Shown in pieces: positions 36,165-47,008 of a stretch of DNA of 64,000 bases. The number at the start of each line of letters is the position of its first letter. Positions within the stretch are counted from its first letter, which is position 1. A model generated the notes under the pieces. The model was not told where the DNA came from and ran no database searches. It saw nothing but the letters and a program-made list of their open reading frames with translations. This DNA comes from Clostridium estertheticum. Its GTDB lineage: Bacteria > Bacillota > Clostridia > Clostridiales > Clostridiaceae. The stretch covers positions 4,614,501-4,678,500 of the forward strand of contig NZ_CP086239.1 in assembly GCF_026650985.1 (NCBI RefSeq). Reading direction: 5' to 3'. The position numbers and the translations under genes are program-made.

Positions 36165-38444
36165 ATGGATTTAAAAAGTTTGTTAAACAAAGAGCAATGT
36201 GAGGCTGCAATAACGGTTGACGGTCCATTGCTAATACTTGCTGGTGCAGGTTCTGGAAAAACTAGAGTTTTGACTTATAGAATTGCACATATGATTCAAG
36301 ATTTAAACATATATCCATCACAAATCTTATCTATAACATTTACTAATAAAGCTGCTGGTGAAATGAAGGATAGGGTACGATCACTTGTAGGTAATATAGC
36401 AGATAATATGTGGATTTCTACATTCCATTCTAGTTGTGTTAGAATTCTAAGACGGGAAATAGATAAAATAGGATATAATAAAAATTTTACTATATATGAT
36501 AGCTATGATCAAAAAAGTTTAATTAAACAGTGCATGAAGGAAATTGATATAAATGATAAAGATCTAACAGATTCAGAAATTTTAAACAAAATATCAAGTG
36601 CTAAAAATGAACTTATTTCTGCTGTTAAATTTAAAAAAGAAAATGAGGGCGATTTTAGAAAAAATAAAGTAGCTGACGTATATCTTCTTTATCAAAAGAA
36701 GCTAAAGGGTAATAATGCGTTAGATTTTGATGATTTAATATTTAAGGCTGTTGAACTCTTAAAAAATAATAAGGATGTTTTGGACTTTTATCATTCAAAA
36801 TTCAAGTATATTATGGTGGATGAGTATCAAGACACAAATAAAGCACAGTATGAGCTTATAAAACTTTTAGTAGATAAGACAGAGAATATATGTGTAGTTG
36901 GAGATGATGACCAATGCATTTATGCTTGGAGAGGTGCGGATGTAACTAATATCTTAGATTTTGAAAAAGATTATCCAAAGGCAAAGGTTGTTAAACTTGA
37001 GCAAAATTATAGATCAAAAGGTAATATACTTATGGCGGCTAATGAAGTCATAAAAAATAATTCTCAAAGAAAAGATAAGGCGCTTAGAACTGAAAAAGAA
37101 AATGGCGAGAAAATTAATCTGTATAGAGCATTTACAGATAGAGATGAAGCAAATTTTGTATCAAATCAGATTAAAACAATTATGGCAGAGGGAAATAGAA
37201 GTTATAAAGATTTTGCAATTTTATATAGGATGAATTCTCAATCACGTATTTTTGAGGAAAGTTTTCGAAAACATTTAATTCCATATAAGATAGTAGGCGG
37301 ATTAAAGTTTTACGATAGAAAAGAAATAAAGGATATAATGGCATATTTAAAGCTTATCAATAATCCGCTTGATGATATTGCTTTAAAGAGAATTATAAAT
37401 GTACCTAAAAGAAATATAGGGGATGCAACGATTCAAAAGATTCAAGAATTTGCAAATGGAATAGAGCAATGTTTATATAGCGCTATTTTGGACGTAGAGT
37501 ATATACCTACACTTACGACTAGAAATAAATCATCTATAAGTAAATTTGTAAGTCTTATGAATAATTTTATGGCTAAAAATGAAGAGGTATCAGTATCTAA
37601 GCTTATTAAGACTATAATAGAAGATACAGGATATTTAAAGCAACTCGAAAACTCTAAGGAACCAGATGATGAGAGTAGAGTTGAAAATATAAAAGAATTA
37701 GTATCAGATGCTGTAGAATTCGAAAGAACTTCAGAAGATAAATCACTCCTAACATTTTTAGAGGGTGTAAGTTTAGGTTCAACCACTGATGATCCTGATG
37801 AAACCATTGATACGGCAGCGATGATGACAGTTCATAGTGCTAAAGGGTTAGAATTTCCAGTAGTATTTATGGTAGGAATGGAAAATGGAATATTCCCAGG
37901 TATGTCCTCCATTAATAACCCTACTGAGATGGAAGAATCAAGGCGTCTATGTTATGTTGCAATAACAAGGGCGGAAGAAAAACTATATATAACTTCTGCA
38001 GAAAGTAGAATGGTATTTGGTAGAAATGTTTCATATCAACCATCTGATTTTATTAGTGAAATTTCTCCGGATTTAAAAGAGATTATAGGGGGAGCTAAAA
38101 ATAGGACTACGCAGGTGTTAAAGAGAAAAAATGCTAAGGAGTCACAAAGATACAATCCACATGGTCTGTTAAGTAAAACTGCGCCGCAAGATTATGTATC
38201 AGCTACGGCACATGGAGATAATTCAAGTCAGCAAAGTATTAATAGTGAGAATGTTATTAATAGTGGCGTGAGTAACATAAGTAGCGAAGCTACAGTAGGT
38301 AGAAAAGTTAGGCATACTAAATTTGGTATAGGAACTATAGTGTCAAAGTCCAGTTCTGATGGTGATACTTTGATTTCGATAGCTTTTGATAATATGGGAA
38401 TAAAAAAGCTAATGTTAGGTAAGGCACCACTAGAAATGTTATAA
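36165..38444 (+). CDS. pcrA: ATP-dependent DNA helicase PcrA (UvrD/Rep family)
   Basis: 759 residues. Q motif LNKEQCEAA, Walker A AGAGSGKTRVL, TFTNKAAGEMKDRV, Walker B VDEYQDTNKAQYE, VVGDDDQCIYAWRGAD, LEQNYRS, TVHSAKGLEFP and VAITRAEEKLY are all present. The C-terminus ends in a Tudor-like RNA polymerase-binding domain (VGRKVRHTKFGIGTIVS). Unwinds DNA 3' to 5' in repair and replication. Just upstream of ligA. Confidence 0.97.
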   Translation: MDLKSLLNKEQCEAAITVDGPLLILAGAGSGKTRVLTYRIAHMIQDLNIYPSQILSITFTNKAAGEMKDRVRSLVGNIADNMWISTFHSSCVRILRREIDKIGYNKNFTIYDSYDQKSLIKQCMKEIDINDKDLTDSEILNKISSAKNELISAVKFKKENEGDFRKNKVADVYLLYQKKLKGNNALDFDDLIFKAVELLKNNKDVLDFYHSKFKYIMVDEYQDTNKAQYELIKLLVDKTENICVVGDDDQCIYAWRGADVTNILDFEKDYPKAKVVKLEQNYRSKGNILMAANEVIKNNSQRKDKALRTEKENGEKINLYRAFTDRDEANFVSNQIKTIMAEGNRSYKDFAILYRMNSQSRIFEESFRKHLIPYKIVGGLKFYDRKEIKDIMAYLKLINNPLDDIALKRIINVPKRNIGDATIQKIQEFANGIEQCLYSAILDVEYIPTLTTRNKSSISKFVSLMNNFMAKNEEVSVSKLIKTIIEDTGYLKQLENSKEPDDESRVENIKELVSDAVEFERTSEDKSLLTFLEGVSLGSTTDDPDETIDTAAMMTVHSAKGLEFPVVFMVGMENGIFPGMSSINNPTEMEESRRLCYVAITRAEEKLYITSAESRMVFGRNVSYQPSDFISEISPDLKEIIGGAKNRTTQVLKRKNAKESQRYNPHGLLSKTAPQDYVSATAHGDNSSQQSINSENVINSGVSNISSEATVGRKVRHTKFGIGTIVSKSSSDGDTLISIAFDNMGIKKLMLGKAPLEML

Positions 38445-38505
38445 GGTTTGTTAAAATAAGACTAGTATTTTGATTGTTATTTATTTGAATGTAATTTGTG
38501 CATCG

Positions 38506-38588
38506 TGTATGCAACTAAGGCATTTTGGATAAAATAGCTAGTAAGAATGCTAGTCATTTTATTCAAAAGGCCTAAAAGTTGTGTGCTA
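38506..38588 (+). repeat. Long imperfect palindrome E between pcrA and ligA
   Basis: GCAACT-AAGGCATTTTGGATAAAAT on the left pairs with the right arm ATTTTATTCAAAAGGCCTAAAAGTTGT, with a small apex around AGCTAG and GCTAGT. It has no T-run after it, so it is not an ordinary terminator. Same style as palindromes A-D but no obvious shared sequence. Confidence 0.65.
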
Positions 38589-38655
38589 TTTTGCGTAAAG
38601 TTTGTAGTTTATGAATATGAGTGAAATTTGATTAAAGCAGCTTCTAGAGGGATAG

Positions 38656-40665
<2,010 letters not shown>

Positions 40666-40706
40666 ACAATACGACCTAAGGGTTACGGTTCTTTAAAATG
40701 TATTAA

Positions 40707-40747
40707 ATATCATGTGATTTCGTTAAAAAATCATATGGTATTTTTTT
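40707..40747 (+). terminator. Intrinsic terminator after ligA
   Basis: ATATCATGTGATTT pairs with AAATCATATGGTAT (wobbles), followed by seven T. Confidence 0.85.
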
Positions 40748-40878
40748 GTGGATATTAATGTAAGTTATATTCTCCAAAATATTTTTTGTATTTATTAAGT
40801 TATTGGACAACTTCAGAGTTAGTGATATATTATAATTTGTGGTAGTATATACATATAATGTTTAAAGATATGATTATC

Positions 40879-40908
40879 TTGTATAAAATTTTAAAAGAAT
40901 TATATAAT
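40879..40908 (+). promoter_or_regulatory. Promoter of the CD3324-family gene
   Basis: TTGTAT (40879-40884) and TATAAT (40903-40908), 18 bases apart. The transcript would have a leader of about 140 bases with two hairpins and a tiny frame. Confidence 0.55.
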
Positions 40909-40933
40909 AGAATGTAAAAAGGGGGATAGCTTT

Positions 40934-41050
40934 ATGACCAGATCTGTAGTTAATGCATAGCAAAGGCTATTGCATACATAATAATAAATAAAGATTATAT
41001 TATGAAATAACCTTTGCTCAATCCTAAAATTAAATTATATTTAGGAGGAG
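40934..41050 (+). promoter_or_regulatory. Folded leader with tiny reading frame and hidden ribosome site
   Basis: An 8-codon frame (ATG 40934 to TAG 40958-40960) follows a GGGGGAT ribosome site. Its stop lies at the base of the stem AGCAAAGGCTATT (40959-40971) with AATAACCTTTGCT (41006-41018). A second hairpin, TCCTAAA (41022-41028) with TTTAGGA (41040-41046), covers part of the AGGAGG site of the next gene. The layout suggests translational control; the signal is unknown. The 390-base gap holds nothing else. Confidence 0.45.
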
Positions 41051-41057
41051 CATACTA

Positions 41058-41336
41058 ATGAGCTATGTTAAAGCAACTGATGTGTTGCCAGAGGAAGTAC
41101 TGGATTTAATTCAAAAATATATTGAGGGTGAATACATTTATATTCCTAAAAGGGAATGCAACAGAAAGCCTTGGGGAGAAACTACCAAAAGTAAAGAGAA
41201 AATTTCTGCGAGAAATGCAGATATTTATAAAATTTACAAAGAGGGTGTTTCTTTAAAAATTATTTCTGAAATGTATTATTTATCTCTCAAAAGCATACAA
41301 AGAATTATTGTTAAAATGAAAAGAGAAATTCAATAA
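41058..41336 (+). CDS. CD3324 family helix-turn-helix protein
   Basis: 92 residues. Opens MSYVKATDVLPEEVLDLIQKY, then YIYIPKRE and a C-terminal helix-turn-helix (NADIYKIYKEGVSLKIISEMYYLSLKSIQRI), the pattern of CD3324 proteins, distantly like the phage Mor activator. Probably binds DNA; targets unknown. Preceded by a folded leader and followed by a terminator. Confidence 0.82.
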   Translation: MSYVKATDVLPEEVLDLIQKYIEGEYIYIPKRECNRKPWGETTKSKEKISARNADIYKIYKEGVSLKIISEMYYLSLKSIQRIIVKMKREIQ

Positions 41337-41375
41337 AAAAATGCGCCATAAAGCAAAAGCTGAGTGGCGTATTTT
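41337..41375 (+). terminator. Intrinsic terminator after the CD3324-family gene
   Basis: AAAATGCGCCA and TGGCGTATTTT pair, ending TTTTCTTTT. Confidence 0.85.
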
Positions 41376-41471
41376 CTTTTCAGAAAAGTGTTATAGGTTG
41401 ATACGTTTATGTACCCAGTGATATTATTTAAATAGAAGGTTAAGAAAGTGTCTATTCAAAGGAGGTTTTGT

Positions 41472-41729
41472 ATGGAGGATATTAATGATTTATATAAAGT
41501 ATTTAGCGATGAAAAAGTAATGGCATATATACCTGAAGGGGTTACAATGAAACTTAAAAGAATTATTGCTTTAGCAAAACCAGAGAATATTGCTTCAAAT
41601 AGAGTGATACAAAAGATTGGATTGAAATTTGAATACCTAGTTAGTGGATTGCCTGAAGAGTTTGATTTCTATAATGGTGAACCTTACTATTCGCTTACAA
41701 AAAAAGAATATTTAGAAATGACAAAGTAA
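41472..41729 (+). pseudogene. GNAT acetyltransferase with a large internal deletion
   Basis: 85 codons from ATG 41472 behind AAAGGAGG. The first 25 residues (MEDINDLYKVFSDEKVMAYIPEG) are the start, and the last 55 (LKRIIALAKPENIASNRVIQKIGLKFEYL) the end, of an Acetyltransf_3 protein. The middle, including the acetyl-CoA-binding loop, is missing, apparently by an in-frame loss of roughly 80-100 codons near 41547. Too short to be an active acetyltransferase. It lies just before an intact GNAT gene, but that gene is not close in sequence, so it is not a split copy of it. Confidence 0.75.
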
Positions 41730-41773
41730 TAGTAGGGTTATCTGTATTATGACAAGAAAGGATTGATATTAAT

Positions 41774-42376
41774 ATGATTGAAAGTAGAATTAAAAATCTG
41801 GAAAACACAACTATAAAAAATGTTTTTACAATTGAATGTAAGAATATAATCTTAAAAGAGTTTGAACTAACGGATTTAGATGAAATCTATGATCTTACAT
41901 TGCAGCATGAGATAACAGACTTTTTACCAGATTGGATAGCAACAAAAGAAAAACGTAGAGAATGGTTAGTAAATTATGAAATTAAGGAGAATACAGAATT
42001 TTTAGAGGTGGTACCTAATATTAAAGGACATACCCTACGATTAGGAATCGTATTAAAGGAGACAAATCAGATTATCGGTTGGTGTTGTAGTGGGTTAAAG
42101 GATAAATTGCCATTGCCAAATAGAGAGATAGCATATGCTATTTCAAAGAATTACAGGAATAAGGGGTATACAACTGAAGCAGCACAAGGCCTAATAAAAT
42201 ATTTATATGAGAGTACTAATCTGGAAACATTAAACGCTATTGCATTAACATATAATAAATCTTCAAATAGAGTAATAGAAAAATGTGGTTTCAATTTTAT
42301 AAGCAATATCCATATTGAAAATCAGGAATTTTACTATTATAAACTTAGTAAGGTCCAATGGGAAAAGAATCTATGA
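41774..42376 (+). CDS. GNAT family N-acetyltransferase
   Basis: 200 residues. Acetyltransf_3 fold: IILKEFELTDLDEIYDLTLQHEI at the start, acetyl-CoA loop in ISKNYRNKGYTTEAAQGLIKYLY, and ALTYNKSSNRVIEKCGF near the end. Similar to ribosomal protein and small-molecule acetyltransferases; substrate unknown. Ribosome site is weak (AAAGGATTG). Isolated gene in an accessory stretch. Confidence 0.85.
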   Translation: MIESRIKNLENTTIKNVFTIECKNIILKEFELTDLDEIYDLTLQHEITDFLPDWIATKEKRREWLVNYEIKENTEFLEVVPNIKGHTLRLGIVLKETNQIIGWCCSGLKDKLPLPNREIAYAISKNYRNKGYTTEAAQGLIKYLYESTNLETLNAIALTYNKSSNRVIEKCGFNFISNIHIENQEFYYYKLSKVQWEKNL

Positions 42377-42406
42377 AAGATTTAATTTAAAATAATATAT
42401 TGATAT

Positions 42407-42446
42407 TAATTGTTATTTGTATCATAATATATGAATATAACAATAT
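42407..42446 (+). promoter_or_regulatory. Operator-like palindrome upstream of the ArsR-type gene
   Basis: ATTGTTAT (42409-42416) and ATAACAAT (42437-42444) are exact inverted repeats around a TCATAATATATGA core. Suits autoregulation by the adjacent ArsR-type repressor; inferred. Confidence 0.5.
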
Positions 42447-42481
42447 TAGTATGAAAATATATTTAGAAAGAGGTAAATGTT

Positions 42482-42769
42482 ATGGAAAAGGATTATATGG
42501 AATATAATGAAATTGCAGAAATGCTTAAGATATTAGCTCATCCGGTAAGGTTGTGTATTATTAATGGATTACTGGGAAAAGGGACATGTAATGTAAGTCA
42601 CATGCAAGATTGTTTAGGTATTCCACAATCTACTTTATCTCAACATTTACAAAAATTAAGAATGGCAAAAATAATTGTAGGAAAAAGAAATGGGCTAGAG
42701 ATCAATTATAGTATTTGTAATGAGGAAGTCAGGGAATTAGTAGAATTTATTTTTAAAAATAAGAATTAA
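42482..42769 (+). CDS. ArsR family regulator (possible sulfur or metal sensor)
   Basis: 95 residues with the ArsR winged helix (IAEMLKILAHPVRLCIINGLL, then LGIPQSTLSQHLQKLRMAKII). Four cysteines at 25, 36, 44 and 79. The downstream genes are rhodanese and a CoA-disulfide reductase fusion, so a persulfide-sensing role like that of BigR/SqrR-type ArsR proteins is plausible but not shown. Matching palindromes precede this gene and the rhodanese gene. Confidence 0.85.
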   Translation: MEKDYMEYNEIAEMLKILAHPVRLCIINGLLGKGTCNVSHMQDCLGIPQSTLSQHLQKLRMAKIIVGKRNGLEINYSICNEEVRELVEFIFKNKN

Positions 42770-42829
42770 TGTAAGCATATCGATTAGTTATTAATAGTAA
42801 TGTGAACTAAAATTAAAGATAATAAATAT

Positions 42830-42867
42830 GGTGGTACACGAATAACTCTCGTGTATCACTTTTTATT
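42830..42867 (+). terminator. Intrinsic terminator after the ArsR-type gene
   Basis: GTGGTACACGA pairs with TCGTGTATCAC, followed by TTTTTATTT. The sulfur genes that follow therefore need their own promoter. Confidence 0.8.
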
Positions 42868-42926
42868 TACTGGTTAAAATAAATTAAATTTCTATTGCTT
42901 TTTAGTTAATATGTGTTATTATATTA

Positions 42927-42950
42927 TTATATCGTAATATTAAGATATAA
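42927..42950 (+). promoter_or_regulatory. Operator-like palindrome upstream of the rhodanese-CoADR genes
   Basis: TTATATC (42927-42933) and GATATAA (42944-42950) are exact inverted repeats around a 10-base AT-rich centre, a shape typical of ArsR-family sites. Likely bound by the regulator at 42482; inferred. Confidence 0.5.
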
Positions 42951-43009
42951 GAATGCAAATGGAAAAAACAATATAAATATAAATTAAAGTTTCGACGGAG
43001 GTATAAATT

Positions 43010-43336
43010 ATGTTTAATTCTTCAAAGGTTAAAAATGTAAGCGCAGAAGAGGTATATAAACTTATAAATGATGATAAAGAATTTATTATAATAGATGTAA
43101 GAACTAAAGAGGAGTATGATGATGGTCACATTCCAGGAGCAAAACTCGTTCCAGTTCAGATTCTTCCTATGAAACTTGATGAACTTGGTGTTTATAAGGA
43201 TAAACCGGTACTTGTTTATTGTGCATCTGGTGGAAGAAGCCCAAGAGCAGTGGAAATTTTGGTGAATAATGATTTTAAAAATATTTACCATCTAAGTCGT
43301 GGAATAAGTTCTTGGAGATACAGTTTATCTAGGTAA
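43010..43336 (+). CDS. Single-domain rhodanese
   Basis: 108 residues. The catalytic loop is VLVYCASGGRSPRAVEIL, and IIDVRTKEEYDDGHIPGA marks the family. Moves sulfane sulfur via a cysteine persulfide. GGAGG site, 28 bases before the CoADR fusion gene, which carries its own rhodanese domain. No signal peptide, so cytoplasmic. Confidence 0.92.
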   Translation: MFNSSKVKNVSAEEVYKLINDDKEFIIIDVRTKEEYDDGHIPGAKLVPVQILPMKLDELGVYKDKPVLVYCASGGRSPRAVEILVNNDFKNIYHLSRGISSWRYSLSR

Positions 43337-43367
43337 AGTCTAGAAAATATAAGGAGGAATAATTGTG

Positions 43368-45845
43368 ATGAAAAAAATATTAATCGTAGGTGGCGTTGCT
43401 GGTGGAGCTTCAACAGCAGCCAGACTTAGACGGCTTGATGAAAATGCAGAAATAATTATGTTTGAAAGAGATGAATACATTTCTTTTGCAAATTGCGGGT
43501 TACCTTATTACATTGGTGAAACTATAAAAGATAGAGATAAACTTTTAGTACAAACACCAGAGAGTATGAATGCTAGATTTAACATAGATGTTAGAAATAA
43601 CAGCGAAGTAGTAGCGATTGATACTACTAAAAAGGTTGTAACAGTTAATAGTAAAGTTCTTGGCACCTATGAGGAAAGTTATGATTATTTAGTATTATCA
43701 CCAGGCGCAAAAGCAATTAAACCTAATATAGAAGGTATAAACAGTAAAAGAATATTTACCTTAAGAAATATACCAGATACTGATAATATAAAAAAATATG
43801 TAGATGCATCGGGGATTAACAGTGCTGTAGTTGTTGGTGGTGGATATGTTGGCGTGGAAATGGTCGAAAACTTAAAGGAAAGAGGACTAAAGGTTACTTT
43901 AGTAGAAGCGGCACCTCACATATTGGCTCCTTTTGATACTGATATTGTTTTAAACGTTGAAAAAGAAATTTCAGATAACGGTGTGGAAATAATTTTAAAT
44001 GATGGAGTGAAAGCTTTTAAAGATACTGAAAGTGGTGTTGAGATAACTTTAAATAGTGGTGCAAAATTAAGTGCTGATATGATAATACTCGCAATAGGTG
44101 TATTTCCTGATACTAAATTTGCAAAAGAAGCTGGTATTAAATTAGGCGCCAAGGGTCATATTATGGTAAATGATAAAATGGAAACTAGTGCAGAGGGAGT
44201 ATTTTCAGTAGGTGACGCTATAGAAGTTATAGATTTTGTAAATAAGACTAATACTGCGATTCCACTAGCTGGACCTGCAAATAAGCAAGGAAGAATTGCA
44301 GCTGATAATATAGCGGGTCTAAATTCCACCTATAAAGGAACTCAAGGCACTGCAATTTTAAAGGTTTTTGGACTTACAGCAGCAAGTACTGGGAATAATG
44401 AAAGAACTTTAACTAGACTTAATATTCCTTATAAAGTTATACTAGTTCATCCAGTTAGCCATGCTTCTTACTATCCAGGTGCGCTTCCTATGACATTAAA
44501 ACTTATTTTTAATGAGCAAGGTAAAATACTTGGAGCTCAAGGTGTTGGTTATGATGGAGTTGATAAGAGAATAGATGTACTTGCTACTGTTATACGCCTC
44601 GGAGGAACAGTTGATGATTTAACAGAACTTGAACTTTCATATGCACCACCTTTCTCATCTGCTAAAGACCCAGTAAATATGGCAGGATTTGTTGCACAAA
44701 ATGTGTTAGCTGGAAGAATGGAAGTACTCACAACTGATGAGTTTAGTGCTTATGATAAAGAAAATGCTGTAGTATTAGATGTTCGTACTGAAATAGAATT
44801 TGATAATGGACATATTGAGGGAGCTATAAATATTCCAGTAGATAATCTTCGCGAAAGAATTGGAGAACTTGACAAAAATAAAGAAATTATTGAATATTGT
44901 CAAGTAGGTCTCAGAGGATATGTAGCTGCTAGAATTTTAGCTCAAAAAGACTTTAAGGTTAAAAACTTAACTGGAGGATATAAATCAGTTTTAAGTTCAG
45001 AATTTCAGCCAAATAAGACCGGAGATAGTGATAAAATAAAAAGACAGAAAATAGATCCTGATACTCAAGTTATAAAAGATGAAGTAGCTATAGAAGATGA
45101 TAAGTATGATAAACTTCTCGATGCATGTGGGTTATGTTGCCCAGGTCCGTTAATTCAAGTTAAAGCTAGTATTGATGAACTAAATGAAAACCAAATTTTA
45201 AAAGTAACAGCAAGTGATCCTGGTTTTTATGAGGATATTAGAGCTTGGTGTACTAAAACAAATAATGAATTACTGGATTTAAGAAAAGAAAAAGGCATGG
45301 TATATGCGTTTATTAAAAAAAAAAGCAATAACGATACTAAGGTAAATAAATCTTTGCCATCAGAAACACGAGAAAAAAATAATAAAACTATGGTAGTTTT
45401 TAGCGGTGATTTAGATAAAGCAATTGCGGCTTTTATTATAGCAAATGGAGCAGTTGCAATGGGTAGTAAGGTCACCATACTATTTACATTCTGGGGTCTT
45501 AACATTATAAGAAAACCTGAAAAAGTATCAGTAAAGAAAGGGCTTATAGATTCAATGTTTGGATTTATGATGCCAAGAGGCAGCAGAAAGCTTAAACTTT
45601 CTCAAATGAATATGATGGGTATCGGAGCTAAAATGATCCGATCAGTAATGAAAAATAAAAATATAAGTTCTCTTGAAGATTTAATAAAATCAGCCATTGA
45701 TAGTGGAGTGGAAGTAGTTGCTTGCTCAATGTCTATGGATGTTATGGGAATTACAAAGGAAGAACTTATTGATGGTGTGAAGATTGGTGGAGTTGGTTAT
45801 TACCTAGGTCAAACTGAAGACTCAAATGTAAATCTATTTATATAA
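43368..45845 (+). CDS. CoA-disulfide reductase fused to rhodanese, TusA and DsrE-like domains
   Basis: 826 residues including a start dipeptide option (ATG 43368, GTG just before). Residues 1-450: FAD/NAD(P) reductase with GGVAGGASTAARLRRL, catalytic cysteine in SFANCGLPYYIG and VGDAIEV. Residues about 460-550: rhodanese with IEYCQVGLRGYVAARIL. Residues about 585-655: TusA/SirA with DACGLCCPGPLIQVKASI. Residues about 670-826: DsrE/F-like (MVVFSGDLDKAIAAFIIANG). All the sulfur-relay cysteines seen are intact except that none is obvious in the DsrE part other than VVACSMSMDVM. Probably reduces CoA persulfide or disulfide and relays sulfur. Confidence 0.93.
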   Translation: MKKILIVGGVAGGASTAARLRRLDENAEIIMFERDEYISFANCGLPYYIGETIKDRDKLLVQTPESMNARFNIDVRNNSEVVAIDTTKKVVTVNSKVLGTYEESYDYLVLSPGAKAIKPNIEGINSKRIFTLRNIPDTDNIKKYVDASGINSAVVVGGGYVGVEMVENLKERGLKVTLVEAAPHILAPFDTDIVLNVEKEISDNGVEIILNDGVKAFKDTESGVEITLNSGAKLSADMIILAIGVFPDTKFAKEAGIKLGAKGHIMVNDKMETSAEGVFSVGDAIEVIDFVNKTNTAIPLAGPANKQGRIAADNIAGLNSTYKGTQGTAILKVFGLTAASTGNNERTLTRLNIPYKVILVHPVSHASYYPGALPMTLKLIFNEQGKILGAQGVGYDGVDKRIDVLATVIRLGGTVDDLTELELSYAPPFSSAKDPVNMAGFVAQNVLAGRMEVLTTDEFSAYDKENAVVLDVRTEIEFDNGHIEGAINIPVDNLRERIGELDKNKEIIEYCQVGLRGYVAARILAQKDFKVKNLTGGYKSVLSSEFQPNKTGDSDKIKRQKIDPDTQVIKDEVAIEDDKYDKLLDACGLCCPGPLIQVKASIDELNENQILKVTASDPGFYEDIRAWCTKTNNELLDLRKEKGMVYAFIKKKSNNDTKVNKSLPSETREKNNKTMVVFSGDLDKAIAAFIIANGAVAMGSKVTILFTFWGLNIIRKPEKVSVKKGLIDSMFGFMMPRGSRKLKLSQMNMMGIGAKMIRSVMKNKNISSLEDLIKSAIDSGVEVVACSMSMDVMGITKEELIDGVKIGGVGYYLGQTEDSNVNLFI

Positions 45846-45850
45846 TGTAT

Positions 45851-45889
45851 AAAAAGTATGGGTTACTTATGTAGTCCATACTTTTTAAA
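45851..45889 (+). terminator. Intrinsic terminator after the CoADR fusion gene
   Basis: AAAAAGTATGG and CCATACTTTTT form a perfect 11-base stem ending in T. Confidence 0.88.
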
Positions 45890-45940
45890 TTAGAATAGAA
45901 AAAATATTTGGATGATACTTGCCACGTGGGTGGCACCTAT

Positions 45941-46846
45941 TTATTTTAAACTGTTATATATCATATCTAAGTTTTCTTTCATGCATGTTAGATAGTCTTT
46001 ATTATCTTCCTTACTCTCTATGGTGTGTATTTTTTCAACTTTAGCACCTACTTCTTTAGCTAGAGCATCTGAAACCTTCGTGCTTACCATATCCTCAACA
46101 AATATAGTCTTAATTTTATTCTTTTTGCAATAATCTGTTAGTTCTTTTAACTTCTTAGCACTGGGTTCACCCTCTGCAAAAACATCTTCTACGCTGTTTT
46201 GTTTTAGTCCGAAGTCTCTGCAAAGGTATGCAAAAGCGGCATGCCCAGTTACAAAGTTTTTGTTACTAACAGTTTTGAATTTTTTGTCATATTCATTGTA
46301 AAGAGTATCGAGCTTTAAAGCGAAATCATTATAATTTTTTTCATAATAAGATTTATTAGATGGATCTGCTTTTACTAAAGCATCCCTTACATTTTCAGCT
46401 TGATTTTCTGCACCTTTTAAACTAATCCATAAATGGGGATCATATTGTCCATTTTCTGTTTTTTCTGTATTACCTATTGGAGCTGAACCTTTTGAAGCAT
46501 CTACTGAAATTAAATTTTTATTATCTACAGATTCTAAAACCTTATCCACCCAAGATTCCATACCAAACCCATTATATACAAATATTTTAGCTGTACTTAA
46601 GCCTTCAAGATCCTTAGCCTTAGGCTCAAAATCATGTGGTTCAGTGCCGTTAGGTATCATGGTTACTATATCAACCTTATCTTTTCCTATGGCAGTAGTA
46701 ATTTCTCTCATTGCATTGAATGAAACTACAACTTTTATTTTGCTTTGAGACTTTACATTAGTAGTTTCTACGTTCTTACTACCGCATGCGGTGAAGGTTA
46801 GCGTTGTACAAATAAGTAAAATGAACATTGACATTTTTTTAAACAT
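45941..46846 (-). CDS. Metal ABC transporter substrate-binding lipoprotein (ZnuA/AdcA type)
   Basis: 301 residues. Lipoprotein signal with lipobox FTACGS (Cys21). Metal ligands expected in this family are seen as His in GTEPHDFEP, His in YDPHLWIS, His in VTGHAAFAYL and an acidic ligand in FVEDMVS. No long His-rich loop, so zinc versus manganese is open. Transcribed away from the ATPase and permease genes, with which it forms the full importer. Confidence 0.92.
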   Translation of the reverse strand: MFKKMSMFILLICTTLTFTACGSKNVETTNVKSQSKIKVVVSFNAMREITTAIGKDKVDIVTMIPNGTEPHDFEPKAKDLEGLSTAKIFVYNGFGMESWVDKVLESVDNKNLISVDASKGSAPIGNTEKTENGQYDPHLWISLKGAENQAENVRDALVKADPSNKSYYEKNYNDFALKLDTLYNEYDKKFKTVSNKNFVTGHAAFAYLCRDFGLKQNSVEDVFAEGEPSAKKLKELTDYCKKNKIKTIFVEDMVSTKVSDALAKEVGAKVEKIHTIESKEDNKDYLTCMKENLDMIYNSLK

Positions 46847-46898
46847 TTTTATCGCCCCTTAAAATTTCTTCTTGCAAACCATTTGCATTATCACTTAT

Positions 46899-46927
46899 AA
46901 TATAAGTATAAATGGCACCTTTGTCAA
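46899..46927 (-). promoter_or_regulatory. Promoter of the metal-binding lipoprotein gene
   Basis: On the minus strand TTGACA (46927-46922) and TATATT (46904-46899) are 17 bases apart, with the TSS about 45 bases before the start codon. No clear Zur or MntR box was found in the divergent gap. Confidence 0.6.
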
Positions 46928-47008
46928 TAGCAATAACTTTAATCCTTTCCAAATTAGTATATTAATGCTTTGATAAAGTGACAAAATTATAGAAACTGGA
47001 GGACAATT

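Noticed and set aside
46847-47008. Zur or MntR box between the divergent metal ABC genes
   Set aside because: No clear inverted repeat of either consensus; only a promoter for the lipoprotein gene was supportable.
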